Origin: Mycolicibacterium tusciae
GTDB taxonomy: Bacteria > Actinomycetota > Actinomycetes > Mycobacteriales > Mycobacteriaceae
DNA: 64,000 nucleotides
NCBI RefSeq assembly: GCF_002086795.1
Contig: NZ_MVIM01000007.1
Coordinates: forward strand, 124,001 to 188,000
Reading direction: 5' to 3'
Each line of letters opens with the position of its first letter. Positions within the stretch are counted from its first letter, which is position 1. This document shows positions 1 through 10,532 of this stretch, in pieces. A program made the translations under genes and the position numbers. The notes below the pieces were generated by a model. The model was not told the DNA's origin. It saw only the letters and a program-made list of their open reading frames with translations, and ran no database searches.

Positions 1-1
1 G

Positions 2-88
2 GAGTGCCCGCTGCACGGCTCACGTTTCGCTCCCGACGGCAGCCTGCTCGAGGGCCCCGCGACCAGGTCGCTTACCCGTCACCCCTGA
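2..88 (+). CDS. C-terminal end of a Rieske [2Fe-2S] protein (5' partial)
   Basis: The reading frame starting at base 2 is open to a TGA at 86-88 and reads ECPLHGSRFAPDGSLLEGPA followed by eight more residues. Cys-Pro-Leu-His-Gly is the second Fe-S ligand box of Rieske domains, and the following Phe-x-x-Asp-Gly-x-x-Leu-x-Gly-Pro-Ala pattern is typical of Rieske ferredoxins and of FAD-dependent oxidoreductases with a C-terminal Rieske domain. The rest lies before the window, so the parent enzyme cannot be named. The fragment is short, but the motif is specific. Confidence 0.75.
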   Translation, partial: ECPLHGSRFAPDGSLLEGPATRSLTRHP

Positions 89-153
89 GCTCGTCGCGTG
101 TTTCGCCGTCGCAACAGGGGTACCCGTTCCCCAGCTGTGAAAGGAGTACGACC

Positions 154-387
154 ATGGCGAAGGACCACGGACCCAGCGTCAAGAACGACAAGCAGTACGA
201 GGGCCTACGGAAGAAGGGCATGAGCAAGGGACGCGCGGCGGCGATCTCGAACTCGCCGGGCGCGTCGAGCAAGGGCGGCAAGAGCTCGGGGAGCAGCCAA
301 AGCAGCCGCAGCAGTGGTAGTGGCAGCGGCGGAAACCACTCACAGAAGAAAGCTGCAGGCCGCAAAGGTGGCAAGAAGTCCAGCTAG
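154..387 (+). CDS. Small basic Ser/Gly/Lys-rich protein (DUF7218-like)
   Basis: This 77-residue protein begins MAKDHGPSVKNDKQYEGLRK and ends in a low-complexity tail rich in Ser, Gly and Lys. The ATG at 154 is chosen because AAGGAG lies at 140-145; the frame is open further upstream, but that part looks non-coding. The N-terminal 45 residues resemble a small conserved actinobacterial family that I recall as DUF7218, with no known function. The basic, disordered tail would suit nucleic acid binding, but that is inference. Its TAG stop overlaps the GTG start of the next gene by one base, so the two are probably co-transcribed. Confidence 0.7.
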   Translation: MAKDHGPSVKNDKQYEGLRKKGMSKGRAAAISNSPGASSKGGKSSGSSQSSRSSGSGSGGNHSQKKAAGRKGGKKSS

Positions 388-1451
388 TGAACCTGGACCG
401 GGAGCTGTTACAAGAGCTGCTGTGGGCGTACGGCCCCTCGGGTCAGGAGGACGCGGTACGCGACATTTGTCTGCGTGAACTGGCTCCATGTGTCGACAAG
501 TCGTGGGTCGACGCGGCCGGCAACGTCGTCGGCCTCATCCGCGGGAGCGTCGCCGCCGAGAGCAACTCGGCTTTGCGGGTGATGGCGCATATGGACGAGC
601 TGTCGATGCTCGTGAAACGCGTTAACCCCGATGGTTCGCTGCATATGTCGCAACTGGGCACGATGTACCCCGCCAACTTCGGACTCGGTCCGGTCGCGAT
701 CTTGGGCAATCACCAGACGTTGTGTGGTGTCTTGTCGGTGGGTTCTGAGCACACCACAAAAGAGAGCCCAGGCATCTGGGAGACCAAACCCGACCAGGGC
801 GACAAAGCGCTGGATTGGTCTCACGTCTACGTCTTCACAGGACACACAACCGACGAGTTGTCGGCAGCGGGCGTACAACCTGGAACGCGGGTGTGCATCG
901 AAAGCAGCAAGCGGACGTTGGTAGAAGTCGGCGCCGACTATCTCGGTTCGTACTTCATGGACGATCGCGCGCCGGCCACCGCGTTGTTGCAGGCGGCGCG
1001 AGCGCTTCGAGCGGACGGCCGACAACCGGCCGAAGACGTCTACCTGGTCTTCACGTCGAGCGAGGAGATCGGCGGCGTTGGCGGATCGTATGCCAGCCAC
1101 TCGCTCCCCGGTGGCGTCACCGTGGCGCTCGAAGTGGGTCCGACCGAAGCGGAATACCGCACGACCGTCAGCGGTGGACCCATTGTGGCCTACAGCGACG
1201 CCGAGTGTGTCTACGACAAGGGCCTCGCCGACGAACTGATGAACATCGCTGCGGGACTCGGACTCTCACCGCAGCCTGCGGTGCTCGGAGCATTCGAGTC
1301 CGACGCGTCTCATGCGAAGGCGACCGGGCTGTCACCGAAAGCCGGGCTGCTGTGTGTGCCGACTTTGAGTACCCACGGTTACGAAGTCATCGCACGCGAC
1401 GCCATCCCGGCACTTGTCGACGTAGTGGTCGAATTCGTCGCGCGAGTGTGA
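387..1451 (+). CDS. M42 family metallopeptidase (FrvX-type aminopeptidase)
   Basis: A 354-residue protein of normal length for M42 di-zinc aminopeptidases. Visible metal and catalytic signatures, in order, are the AHMDE box (first His ligand), YFMDDR (bridging Asp), SSEEIGG (catalytic Glu and Glu ligand), EVGPT, and a late STHGYE box carrying the final His. The family forms large cytoplasmic tetrahedral complexes that trim peptides, and some members are glucanases or deblocking enzymes. The GTG start at 387 shares a base with the stop of the upstream small gene. The exact substrate cannot be read from the sequence. Confidence 0.88.
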   Translation: MNLDRELLQELLWAYGPSGQEDAVRDICLRELAPCVDKSWVDAAGNVVGLIRGSVAAESNSALRVMAHMDELSMLVKRVNPDGSLHMSQLGTMYPANFGLGPVAILGNHQTLCGVLSVGSEHTTKESPGIWETKPDQGDKALDWSHVYVFTGHTTDELSAAGVQPGTRVCIESSKRTLVEVGADYLGSYFMDDRAPATALLQAARALRADGRQPAEDVYLVFTSSEEIGGVGGSYASHSLPGGVTVALEVGPTEAEYRTTVSGGPIVAYSDAECVYDKGLADELMNIAAGLGLSPQPAVLGAFESDASHAKATGLSPKAGLLCVPTLSTHGYEVIARDAIPALVDVVVEFVARV

Positions 1452-1497
1452 CAAATTTCGTGGAATGGATAGCCTCGAACCGGGGTACAGAAAATCC

Positions 1498-2199
1498 ATG
1501 CACCGAGAATCCAGCCACGTCTTGGCGCAGACGCTGGGAGACCTGGCCGTCGAGATGCAGGCCAAGGCGGACAGCCAAGACACTCTGCAGACCATTGTCA
1601 ACGCGGCCGCGGACATCGTTCCGGGCGCGCGGTGGGCGGGCATCTCCCTCCTCGACGGCGAGCGCGTGGTCGTCAAAGTGCCGACCGATCCGATCGTCGC
1701 CAAGCTGGAAGATCTGCAAGTGGAGTTGGGCGACGGCCCCTGCCTCACGGCCCTGAGAGATCAGCAGACCGTGCGCATCGAAGATACAAAATCCGATACC
1801 CGATGGCCTCAATTCGCAGATCAGGCAGTGGAACTGGGCGTGCGAAGCGTGCTGTCCTTTCAGCTGTTCGTGCGGCGCGGCAAGCTCGGCGCCCTCAACA
1901 TGTACGGCACTGAGGCCGGTGTGTTCGGCGACGATTCGGTGGAGACCGGAATGATCCTGGCTCAGCACGCCGCCGTCGCGATGGCGGGCTCGGCGGCCGC
2001 GGTCCAATTCCAGACCGGACTTGCCAGCCGCGACATCATCGGGCAGGCCAAGGGGCTGCTCATGCAGCGCGACAACCTCACCGGGGTGCAGGCCTTCGCC
2101 ATGCTGACCCGCGCCTCACAGGAGACCAACATGAAGCTCGCAGACGTGGCCCGCTGGCTGGTCTCCGAGCACGAGGAGGGCTTGTCACGGCTCGATTAG
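1498..2199 (+). CDS. GAF-ANTAR domain transcription antitermination regulator
   Basis: A 233-residue protein (244 if translation starts at the upstream ATG at 1465). The first 150 residues form a GAF domain that could bind a small molecule. The last 55 residues (from about GLASRDIIGQAKGLLM) form an ANTAR domain, the RNA-binding module that binds paired hexaloop hairpins and prevents termination. Mycobacteria carry several such GAF-ANTAR proteins. I prefer 1498 because family members usually begin close to the RESSHVLAQTLGDLAVEM segment. It ends convergently with the next gene, the stop codons overlapping by 4 bp. Target RNAs are unknown. Confidence 0.85.
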   Translation: MHRESSHVLAQTLGDLAVEMQAKADSQDTLQTIVNAAADIVPGARWAGISLLDGERVVVKVPTDPIVAKLEDLQVELGDGPCLTALRDQQTVRIEDTKSDTRWPQFADQAVELGVRSVLSFQLFVRRGKLGALNMYGTEAGVFGDDSVETGMILAQHAAVAMAGSAAAVQFQTGLASRDIIGQAKGLLMQRDNLTGVQAFAMLTRASQETNMKLADVARWLVSEHEEGLSRLD

Positions 2200-3323
2200 G
2201 GCTTGAACGGGTTCACCGCGAATTGGATGACCCGGTACGGCGTCCCGCCGCGGGCGGTGGTGTTCCACTGGCTGACGAACACCCTCAGTTCGTCCAGGGT
2301 GGAACCGGGTGAAATGTATCCGCCGTAGGGTTGTGCCAGTCGGTTGTTCTCCGGCGGCCCAAGGTGTTCCACCGGATCCGGCCATTCCGTGGCCACGACG
2401 ACCGTCGTCACCGGGGCTGTCCCCAAACCGGTCGGGTCATGGGCGACCCGCACCTCCATGTTCCCGGTGGTCGCGTTGAAGTACGACAGCACCGTCTGGC
2501 CGTCGATCTGGCGGATGCTCATCTCACCGACCATGTCCGGCCACAACGGAGTTGGCGGATGCCCCCAGCCCAGTTCCGCCGACCAGCCCTGCCAGCTGGA
2601 TCGATCGGTGAAGGTCTTGGGTTGCGCGCGATACAACACCAACGGTCCGGTGCGGTCGAAGTTGTTGGCGACGATGTACACCCAGCCGCTCTCGGAGTCC
2701 GGCCGAGGGATCGGGTCGTAATAGCCGCTGATCTGTGACTGCCACGAGTTCTCATAGGTGGCGTCGCGGACCGAACCCGGAACTGTCCGCCAGTTACTCT
2801 GTGCGGCATCGGCTTTCACCAGCCGCGAAGTCAGCGGGTTGAGATCGCGCACGGTGGTCACCAACAGGTAGTTCTCGCGGTTGATCTGCACCACCCCGGC
2901 GGGTAGCTGCGAGGTCCCCGGCTCGGTGGGATCGCCCAGCAGCGGCTTGTCGATACCCCTCACCGCGTCGTAGCGCACGCCGTTGGGGTCGTCGATCGAA
3001 TCGGATTCGACGTGCAGTGCGATCGGCGAATACCACCCGCCGAAGCCGACCGCCTGGCCGGCGAAACTGTCACCGCAGACCTGGAGGATGCCGCTGGGAA
3101 ACTCCATGAACTCGCAGAGGTCGGTGGCGCCGATACCGTAATCCCTTGTCGGCGTGCCCGTCCCGGCCGTCGGGGCGATCCGGATCACCTGACCGGGCGC
3201 CAGGGGATGCAGGATGGGGTCGGGTACGGGTGCAGGTGGATCGGCATGGGCCGGAAGCGCCGAAATGGCATTCCAGCAGAGAAATGCCGAGAGGAGGCCT
3301 GCTGGAATGCAATTTCGGCGCAA
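2196..3323 (-). CDS. Secreted DUF4185 protein (Rv3707c-like)
   Basis: This 375-residue protein has a Sec signal peptide (hydrophobic stretch in residues 7-25, then Ala-His-Ala) and a DUF4185 domain, a beta-propeller-like fold seen in secreted actinobacterial proteins. Conserved stretches include CGDSFAGQAVGFGGWYSP and VFVSQWNTTARGG near the C-terminus. The proposed TTG start at 3323 lies one base after the asd stop codon, so it is the last gene of the ask-asd operon, as Rv3707c is in M. tuberculosis. DUF4185 has been likened to glycan-active enzymes; activity here is unknown. The non-ATG start is the weakest part of this call. Confidence 0.8.
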   Translation of the reverse strand: MRRNCIPAGLLSAFLCWNAISALPAHADPPAPVPDPILHPLAPGQVIRIAPTAGTGTPTRDYGIGATDLCEFMEFPSGILQVCGDSFAGQAVGFGGWYSPIALHVESDSIDDPNGVRYDAVRGIDKPLLGDPTEPGTSQLPAGVVQINRENYLLVTTVRDLNPLTSRLVKADAAQSNWRTVPGSVRDATYENSWQSQISGYYDPIPRPDSESGWVYIVANNFDRTGPLVLYRAQPKTFTDRSSWQGWSAELGWGHPPTPLWPDMVGEMSIRQIDGQTVLSYFNATTGNMEVRVAHDPTGLGTAPVTTVVVATEWPDPVEHLGPPENNRLAQPYGGYISPGSTLDELRVFVSQWNTTARGGTPYRVIQFAVNPFKP

Positions 3324-3324
3324 A

Positions 3325-5625
<2,301 letters not shown>

Positions 5626-5719
5626 TGGGTATGCCTTTCAGGTGGTTGGGACCGCGGTCATGGGTCCAGCACAATCCCAACAAGGATAAGGGTTTGACGC
5701 ACCCCATTTTGTCCGCCGG

Positions 5720-6175
5720 TCAGCTGCAGGCGTCCGCCAGTTGGCCGAGTCCGTCCCCGATGCGCTTGTTCAGAAGCGTCATCTCGAAGAACGAGGACGG
5801 TGGGGGTGTGCCGGGAGCGTGATTCTCCACCTCGGCCCGCGCCCGCGGCAGCATGGCGACGAATTTGGAGGCCGCATCGGCGACCTGCACGGCCGTGGTC
5901 GCGAGGTTGGGATCGTTGATCTCCTGCGCGCGCTGAGCCAGGCCGTCGGCCCACTGTTGGTACGCGGCGTCCTCGGCCACCGTCGGTACAGCCGGGTCGC
6001 TGTCGGATTCCTTCGAGGCGATCAGCTCGCCCTGTGACTTGTTGTAGTCGAGGAAGGCCTGCACGGGCTTGCACTCCTCGGACGGTCCCGAGAAGAAGAT
6101 ATTCGAAACCACGAACGCGATCGCGGCAATGACGACGACGACTATGGCGAGCCACCAGCGTCGGTCGAGTCTCAT
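5720..6175 (-). CDS. Membrane-anchored hypothetical protein
   Basis: A 151-residue protein with one N-terminal transmembrane segment (residues 8-27, rich in Val, Ile and Ala) followed by an extracytoplasmic helical region. Two Cys, one soon after the membrane (PSEECKP) and one at the second-last position (DACS), could form a disulfide. No enzyme motif is seen and I do not recognise the family beyond mycobacterial conserved hypotheticals. It lies between ask and amt, divergent from amt, and may be transcribed from its own promoter in the 6176-6304 gap. Confidence 0.7.
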   Translation of the reverse strand: MRLDRRWWLAIVVVVIAAIAFVVSNIFFSGPSEECKPVQAFLDYNKSQGELIASKESDSDPAVPTVAEDAAYQQWADGLAQRAQEINDPNLATTAVQVADAASKFVAMLPRARAEVENHAPGTPPPSSFFEMTLLNKRIGDGLGQLADACS

Positions 6176-6234
6176 TGCTGAAACTCTAGCGACCCGCCGA
6201 CTATTAACGCGCAGGCAACATCACGAGCTGATCC

Positions 6235-6256
6235 ACGTAACAGAAACATCGGTTAC
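6235..6256 (+). promoter_or_regulatory. Candidate GlnR site upstream of amt
   Basis: The divergent gap contains AC-N9-AC (6235-6247) overlapping a GTAAC / GTTAC inverted pair (6237-6241 and 6252-6256). Mycobacterial GlnR boxes are described as paired AC motifs 9 nt apart, and ammonium transporter genes are standard GlnR targets. The match is short and could be chance. Its place 50-70 bp before an ammonium transporter start is the main support. Confidence 0.4.
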
Positions 6257-6304
6257 TGGCAGTGAACGGCCCGGTGGCGGGCCGCATCACTTCAGGAGAT
6301 CTAA

Positions 6305-7567
6305 ATGGACGTAGTGGACACGGGCACCACAGCATTCATGCTGTGTTGCATCATCGGCTTGACGCTGATGATTCCAGGCCTGGCGCTGTTCTACGGCGGC
6401 ATGGTGTCGGTCAAGAGCTCGACGAACATGATGATGATGACCTTCGGCGCGGTCGCCATCGTCGGTGTCCTCTGGGTTCTCTTCGGCTTCTCGATGGTTT
6501 TCGGCACCTCCTACGGCGGATTCCTCGGCAGCATCACCGAGTTCGCCGGAATGAAGGACCTGCTGGAATCGCAGACGACCATCTCCGGTCTGCCGATCAG
6601 TTTGTTCGCCCTGTTCCAAGCGCTGTTCGCTGCCATCACCGTGGCACTGATCTCCGGTGCGGTGGCCGACCGGATGAAGTTCGGCGCCTGGATGCTCTTC
6701 GCGTCCGTCTGGGCCGTGCTGGTGTACTTCCCGGTCGCGCACTGGGTATTCGCGTTCGACGGCGTCGTGACCGAGGATTCGGTCGGCGGGTGGATCGCCA
6801 ACCAACTCAAGGCGATTGACTTCGCCGGCGGTACCGCCGTCCACATCAATGCCGGCGCGGCGGCGCTGGCAGTTGCCATCGTGCTCGGGAAGTCCGCGAT
6901 GTTCGGTCAGCTGCGCAAGCCGCACAACGTCCCGCTGACCCTGCTCGGCGCCGGCCTGCTGTGGGCCGGTTGGTACGCGTTCAACGGCGGCTCCGCACTG
7001 GCCGCGGGCAACTCGGCCGCCATCGTCATGGTGACCACATTCGTCGCCACCTGCGCGTCCACCCTGGCCTGGATCGCCGTGGAGAAGTTCAAGGACGGCC
7101 ACGTCACCGGCGTCGGCGCCGCCTCCGGCGCCATCACCGGACTCGTGGCGATCACCCCCGCTTGCGGGGCCGTGACGCCGGTCGGCGCGATCATCCTCGG
7201 CGCGATCGCGGGTGCCATCTGTGTCTACGCCGTCGGCCTGAAGTCGAAGTTCGGCTACGACGACAGCCTCGACGTCGTCGGCGTGCACCTCGTCGGCGGT
7301 GTGATCGGCACGTTGCTGATCGGCCTGCTCGCCAGCGAGTCCATGCCCAATGCGACGAACGGCCTGTTCTACGGCGGCGGCTTCGACCAGCTGTGGAAGC
7401 AGGCCGTCGCGGCGGGAGCGGTGATGGTCTACTCCTTCGCCGTCGCGTTCGCGATCGCTTTTGCCATCAAGAAGACGATGGGCATTCGCATCTCGCCCGA
7501 CGAAGAAGAAGAGGGCATCGACACGAAGTTCCACCGCGAGTCCTCGTACGACATGCAACCGGTCTGA
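6305..7567 (+). CDS. amt: Ammonium/methylammonium transporter (Amt family)
   Basis: A 420-residue polytopic protein with about eleven transmembrane helices, matching Amt/MEP/Rh channels. Family signatures are visible: DTGTTAFMLCCIIGLTLMIP at the N-terminus, GLALFYGGMV, DFAGGTAVHINAGAAALA (twin-His region) and DVVGVHLVGGVIGTLLIG with the second conserved His. AGGAG at 6293-6297 supports the ATG at 6305. It heads a run of nitrogen genes and has no PII gene next to it. In this context it may import methylammonium as well as ammonium, which is inference. Confidence 0.95.
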   Translation: MDVVDTGTTAFMLCCIIGLTLMIPGLALFYGGMVSVKSSTNMMMMTFGAVAIVGVLWVLFGFSMVFGTSYGGFLGSITEFAGMKDLLESQTTISGLPISLFALFQALFAAITVALISGAVADRMKFGAWMLFASVWAVLVYFPVAHWVFAFDGVVTEDSVGGWIANQLKAIDFAGGTAVHINAGAAALAVAIVLGKSAMFGQLRKPHNVPLTLLGAGLLWAGWYAFNGGSALAAGNSAAIVMVTTFVATCASTLAWIAVEKFKDGHVTGVGAASGAITGLVAITPACGAVTPVGAIILGAIAGAICVYAVGLKSKFGYDDSLDVVGVHLVGGVIGTLLIGLLASESMPNATNGLFYGGGFDQLWKQAVAAGAVMVYSFAVAFAIAFAIKKTMGIRISPDEEEEGIDTKFHRESSYDMQPV

Positions 7568-7578
7568 CCTGTAAGCCG

Positions 7579-7606
7579 ACCGGCGCGGGCACACGCCCGC
7601 GCCGGT
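7579..7606 (+). terminator. GC hairpin between amt and gmaS
   Basis: A perfect 12-bp inverted repeat, ACCGGCGCGGGC / GCCCGCGCCGGT, with a 4-nt loop begins 12 nt after the amt stop. There is no long U tract (TGACTTTCGG follows), as is common for mycobacterial terminators. Because the downstream genes follow in the same direction, it may act as a partial terminator or RNA stabiliser, setting amt expression above that of the enzymes. Confidence 0.65.
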
Positions 7607-7653
7607 TGACTTTCGGCATCGTGTTTCCTGACAAGAGACGAGGTTTCCTCACA

Positions 7654-8967
7654 ATGTCCAACGATCTGGCGTCTCTGGCCGAGGCATCCGGGACAAAGTT
7701 CATCCTCGCGCTGTTCGTCGACTTGCGAGGTAAGCCGTGCGCAAAGCTGGTGCCGGTCGAGGCGGTCGATCTGCTCGCCACCGAGGGCGTCGGATTCGCC
7801 GGATATGCCGTCGGCGCCATCGGCCAAGAGCCCAAAGACCCTGACCTGATGGCCATTCCAGATCCTGACTCGTTCACGCCGATCCCGTTCCTCAAGGCGG
7901 GACTGGCGATCGTGCACTGCGACCCGCATGTCAACGGCGAACCGTGGCCCTTCGCGCCGCGCGTCATTCTCAAGGCGATGATCGCGCAGGCATCCGACGC
8001 GGGCTTCGAGCCGTGGGTCGGCGCGGAAGTCGAATACTTCCTGTTGCGTCGCGGCGCCGACGGCGCACTGTCCACCGCCGACACCGACGACACCGCCGCC
8101 CAACCCTGTTACGACGCACGCGGCGTCACCCGGATGTACGACCACCTCACCGCGATCTCGACGGCGATGAACAGCCTCGGCTGGTTCAACTACGCCAACG
8201 ACCACGAGGACGGCAACGGCCAGTTCGAGCAGAACTTCCAGTTCGCCGACGCGCTGACCACTGCTGACCGTGTCGTCACGCTGCGCTATCTGCTGTCGAT
8301 GATCGCCGCCGAGCGGGGCATGGTGGCCACCTTCATGCCCAAACCATTCGCCGACCGCACGGGAAGTGGTCTACACCTTCACCTTTCGCTGACCACCGGC
8401 GGCACTCCGGTATTCCCCGCCGGTACGGGCTTGCCCGACGAGCGAGGGCTCGGCCTGTCGGATACCGCCTATTCGTTCATCGGCGGCATCCTCGAACACG
8501 CCTGCGCGCTGCAGGCCGTCGTCGCGCCAACAGTCAACTCTTACAAGCGGACCCGGGCGACGTCGACGGCATCCGGCGCTGCGTGGTCACCCAACACCCC
8601 CAGCTACGGCGGCAACGACCGGACGCATTACATCCGCGTGCCCGACGACCAGCGCGTCGAGCTGCGCGGTGGCGACGGGTCGGCGAACCCATACCTGGCC
8701 ATCGCGGCCGCCCTCGGTGCGGGTATCGACGGCATCAAGCGCAGTACCGATCCCGGTGGTGTTGGCTCCCAGGGTCGTTCGGCGCTGCCGCCGACGCTGT
8801 TGCACGCTGTCGACGAACTCGAGGGCGACCCGGTGATCACCGGTGTGCTCGATGCTGCCGGTGACGGGGTGGCCTCCTACTTCGCGAGCATCAAGCGTGA
8901 CGAGTTCTTCGCCTACCACAGCGCCGTGACACCGTGGGAAATCGACCACTACCTCACCGCCTTCTGA
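7654..8967 (+). CDS. gmaS: Glutamine-synthetase-like ligase, GmaS/GlnT type
   Basis: This 437-residue protein belongs to the glutamine synthetase superfamily but is clearly the short GlnT/GmaS type. GmaS makes gamma-glutamylmethylamide from glutamate, methylamine and ATP. Visible GS motifs include VGAEVEYFL (metal Glu box), NYANDHEDGNGQFEQNF, GSGLHLHLSL and the SYKR ATP/glutamate box. The opening AKLVPVEAVDLLATEGVGFAG is close to methylotroph GmaS as I recall it. ATG 7654 is preceded by a purine-rich stretch; the frame stays open upstream inside amt. The three mgs-like genes that follow favour GmaS over a normal glutamine synthetase. Confidence 0.82.
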   Translation: MSNDLASLAEASGTKFILALFVDLRGKPCAKLVPVEAVDLLATEGVGFAGYAVGAIGQEPKDPDLMAIPDPDSFTPIPFLKAGLAIVHCDPHVNGEPWPFAPRVILKAMIAQASDAGFEPWVGAEVEYFLLRRGADGALSTADTDDTAAQPCYDARGVTRMYDHLTAISTAMNSLGWFNYANDHEDGNGQFEQNFQFADALTTADRVVTLRYLLSMIAAERGMVATFMPKPFADRTGSGLHLHLSLTTGGTPVFPAGTGLPDERGLGLSDTAYSFIGGILEHACALQAVVAPTVNSYKRTRATSTASGAAWSPNTPSYGGNDRTHYIRVPDDQRVELRGGDGSANPYLAIAAALGAGIDGIKRSTDPGGVGSQGRSALPPTLLHAVDELEGDPVITGVLDAAGDGVASYFASIKRDEFFAYHSAVTPWEIDHYLTAF

Positions 8968-8982
8968 GCGAAAGGATTTCCG

Positions 8983-9861
8983 ATGTGCGGCATTGTGGGC
9001 CTGCACTTGCGCAACCCCGACCTGCATCCCCAACTCGGCGAACTGGTGACCGGCATGTTGTGCGAGATGGGCGATCGCGGTAGCGACTCGGCCGGCGTCG
9101 CGGTGTACGGAGATCCGACGTGGTCTCCGCCCGGTCACGGCTGCGTGTCACTGCTCGAGGTCGACGCGAGCCCGGACGAGGTCGCCGAGACGCTCGGCGT
9201 TTCGGTCACACAGCTCGACGAGACGTATCTCCTCACCGCACAGACCTCGTCGGAGGACATCTTGGCCGCCGCCAAGTCGGCGTATCCCGACGCTCTCGTC
9301 GCCGGATTCGGCGCCGACCTCGCGGTGCTCAAAGGCGTCGGCCATCCGCGGGTACTGACCGAACGCTGGGGGCTCGCCAAGGCGCAGGGCTGGCAGGGCG
9401 TCGGGCACACCAGAATGGCGACCGAGTCGGCGGTGACGCCCGCAGGGTGCCATCCGTACGCGGTGGGCCCCGAACAGTGCATGGTGCACAACGGATCATT
9501 CGCCAACCACGCCACCATTCGCCGCGAGTTACGTGCAGCCGGAGTGTCATTCGACAGCGACAACGACACCGAGGTGGGTGCGCGCTTCATCGCCGATCAG
9601 CTGGCCAACGGCCGGGACGTCGAGGGGGCGTTGAAGGATCTCTGCGCGGTGTTCGACGGCTTCTACACACTGCTGGTGTCCAACAGGGACTCGTTCGCCG
9701 TGGTCCGCGACGCCATCGCCTGTAAGCCCGCTGTCATCGCCGAAACCGATGACTGGGTCGCCATGGGCAGCGAATACCGCGCTCTGGCAGGCCTTCCCGG
9801 TGTGGAGACGGCGAAGATCTGGGAGCCCGAGCCGGAAGTGGTCTACGCATGGAGACGGTGA
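8983..9861 (+). CDS. Class II glutamine amidotransferase subunit (MgsA/GlxB-like)
   Basis: A 292-residue protein starting MCGIVGLH, so Cys2 becomes the N-terminal nucleophile of a class II amidotransferase. Further motifs are GHTRMATES, HNGSFANH and a DTEVGARF box. It is a stand-alone version of the N-terminal domain of glutamate synthase. In N-methylglutamate synthase this subunit (MgsA) pairs with GXGXG and FMN subunits; the two following genes supply both. It starts 15 nt after the gmaS stop. Confidence 0.82.
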   Translation: MCGIVGLHLRNPDLHPQLGELVTGMLCEMGDRGSDSAGVAVYGDPTWSPPGHGCVSLLEVDASPDEVAETLGVSVTQLDETYLLTAQTSSEDILAAAKSAYPDALVAGFGADLAVLKGVGHPRVLTERWGLAKAQGWQGVGHTRMATESAVTPAGCHPYAVGPEQCMVHNGSFANHATIRRELRAAGVSFDSDNDTEVGARFIADQLANGRDVEGALKDLCAVFDGFYTLLVSNRDSFAVVRDAIACKPAVIAETDDWVAMGSEYRALAGLPGVETAKIWEPEPEVVYAWRR

Positions 9862-10532
9862 TCGCGTATGACCTGGCCACCACCGGACTGCGCGAAGTCA
9901 ACGCCGCTCTGCACGCCCCCGGCTTGTCGGGTGACTATGTCATCGCCCACCCCGACGGCGCACACAACGTCGCGGTCGGCTTGAACGCGCCGATACGGGT
10001 GACCATCGCGGGTCACGTCGGCTACTACGCCGCGGGCATGAACCAGCAGGCCCACGTCACGATCGACGGCAACGCCGGCACCGGCGTCGCCGAGAACATG
10101 ATGAGCGGCACCGTCTGGGTCAAGGGCAGTGCATCCCAGTCCGCCGGTGCCACTGCGCACGGTGGCCTCCTGGTCATCGAGGGCAAAGCGGCTGCCCGGT
10201 GCGGCATTTCGATGAAAGGTGTTGACATCGTGGTTGGCGGCGACGTCGGGCATATGAGCGCCTTCATGGCGCAGGCGGGCAGGCTCGTGGTGCGCGGCGA
10301 CGCCGGTGAGGCACTCGGGGACTCGATCTATGAGGCACGCATCTACGTCCGCGGCGACGTCGCATCGCTGGGCGCGGATTGCGTCGTCAAAGAGATGGGT
10401 CCCGAACACCATTCAGAGCTTGAATCGCTCTTGTCAGCGGCAGGTTTCACAGACGATACCGCCGCCTACACGCGCTACGGTTCGGCGCGGTCGCTATACC
10501 ACTTCCACGTCGACAACGCCACGGCCTACTGA
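9849..10532 (+). CDS. GXGXG-domain subunit of glutamate-synthase-like enzyme (MgsB-like)
   Basis: A 227-residue right-handed beta-helix protein built from repeated Gly-x-Gly-type turns (GHVGYYAAGMN, GNAGTGVAENMMSG, GGDVGHM, GDAGEALGD). This is the isolated C-terminal domain of the glutamate synthase large subunit, also seen in formylmethanofuran dehydrogenase FwdC. It has a structural or channelling role. It overlaps the previous gene by 13 bp and the next by 1 bp (TGATG), so translation is coupled. In methylotrophs the same piece is MgsB. Confidence 0.82.
   Translation: METVIAYDLATTGLREVNAALHAPGLSGDYVIAHPDGAHNVAVGLNAPIRVTIAGHVGYYAAGMNQQAHVTIDGNAGTGVAENMMSGTVWVKGSASQSAGATAHGGLLVIEGKAAARCGISMKGVDIVVGGDVGHMSAFMAQAGRLVVRGDAGEALGDSIYEARIYVRGDVASLGADCVVKEMGPEHHSELESLLSAAGFTDDTAAYTRYGSARSLYHFHVDNATAY

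Noticed and set aside
1482..1497. GGGGTAC box before the GAF-ANTAR gene as a stress-sigma promoter
   Set aside because: No matching -35 element at 15-17 nt and it lies inside the longer possible coding frame.
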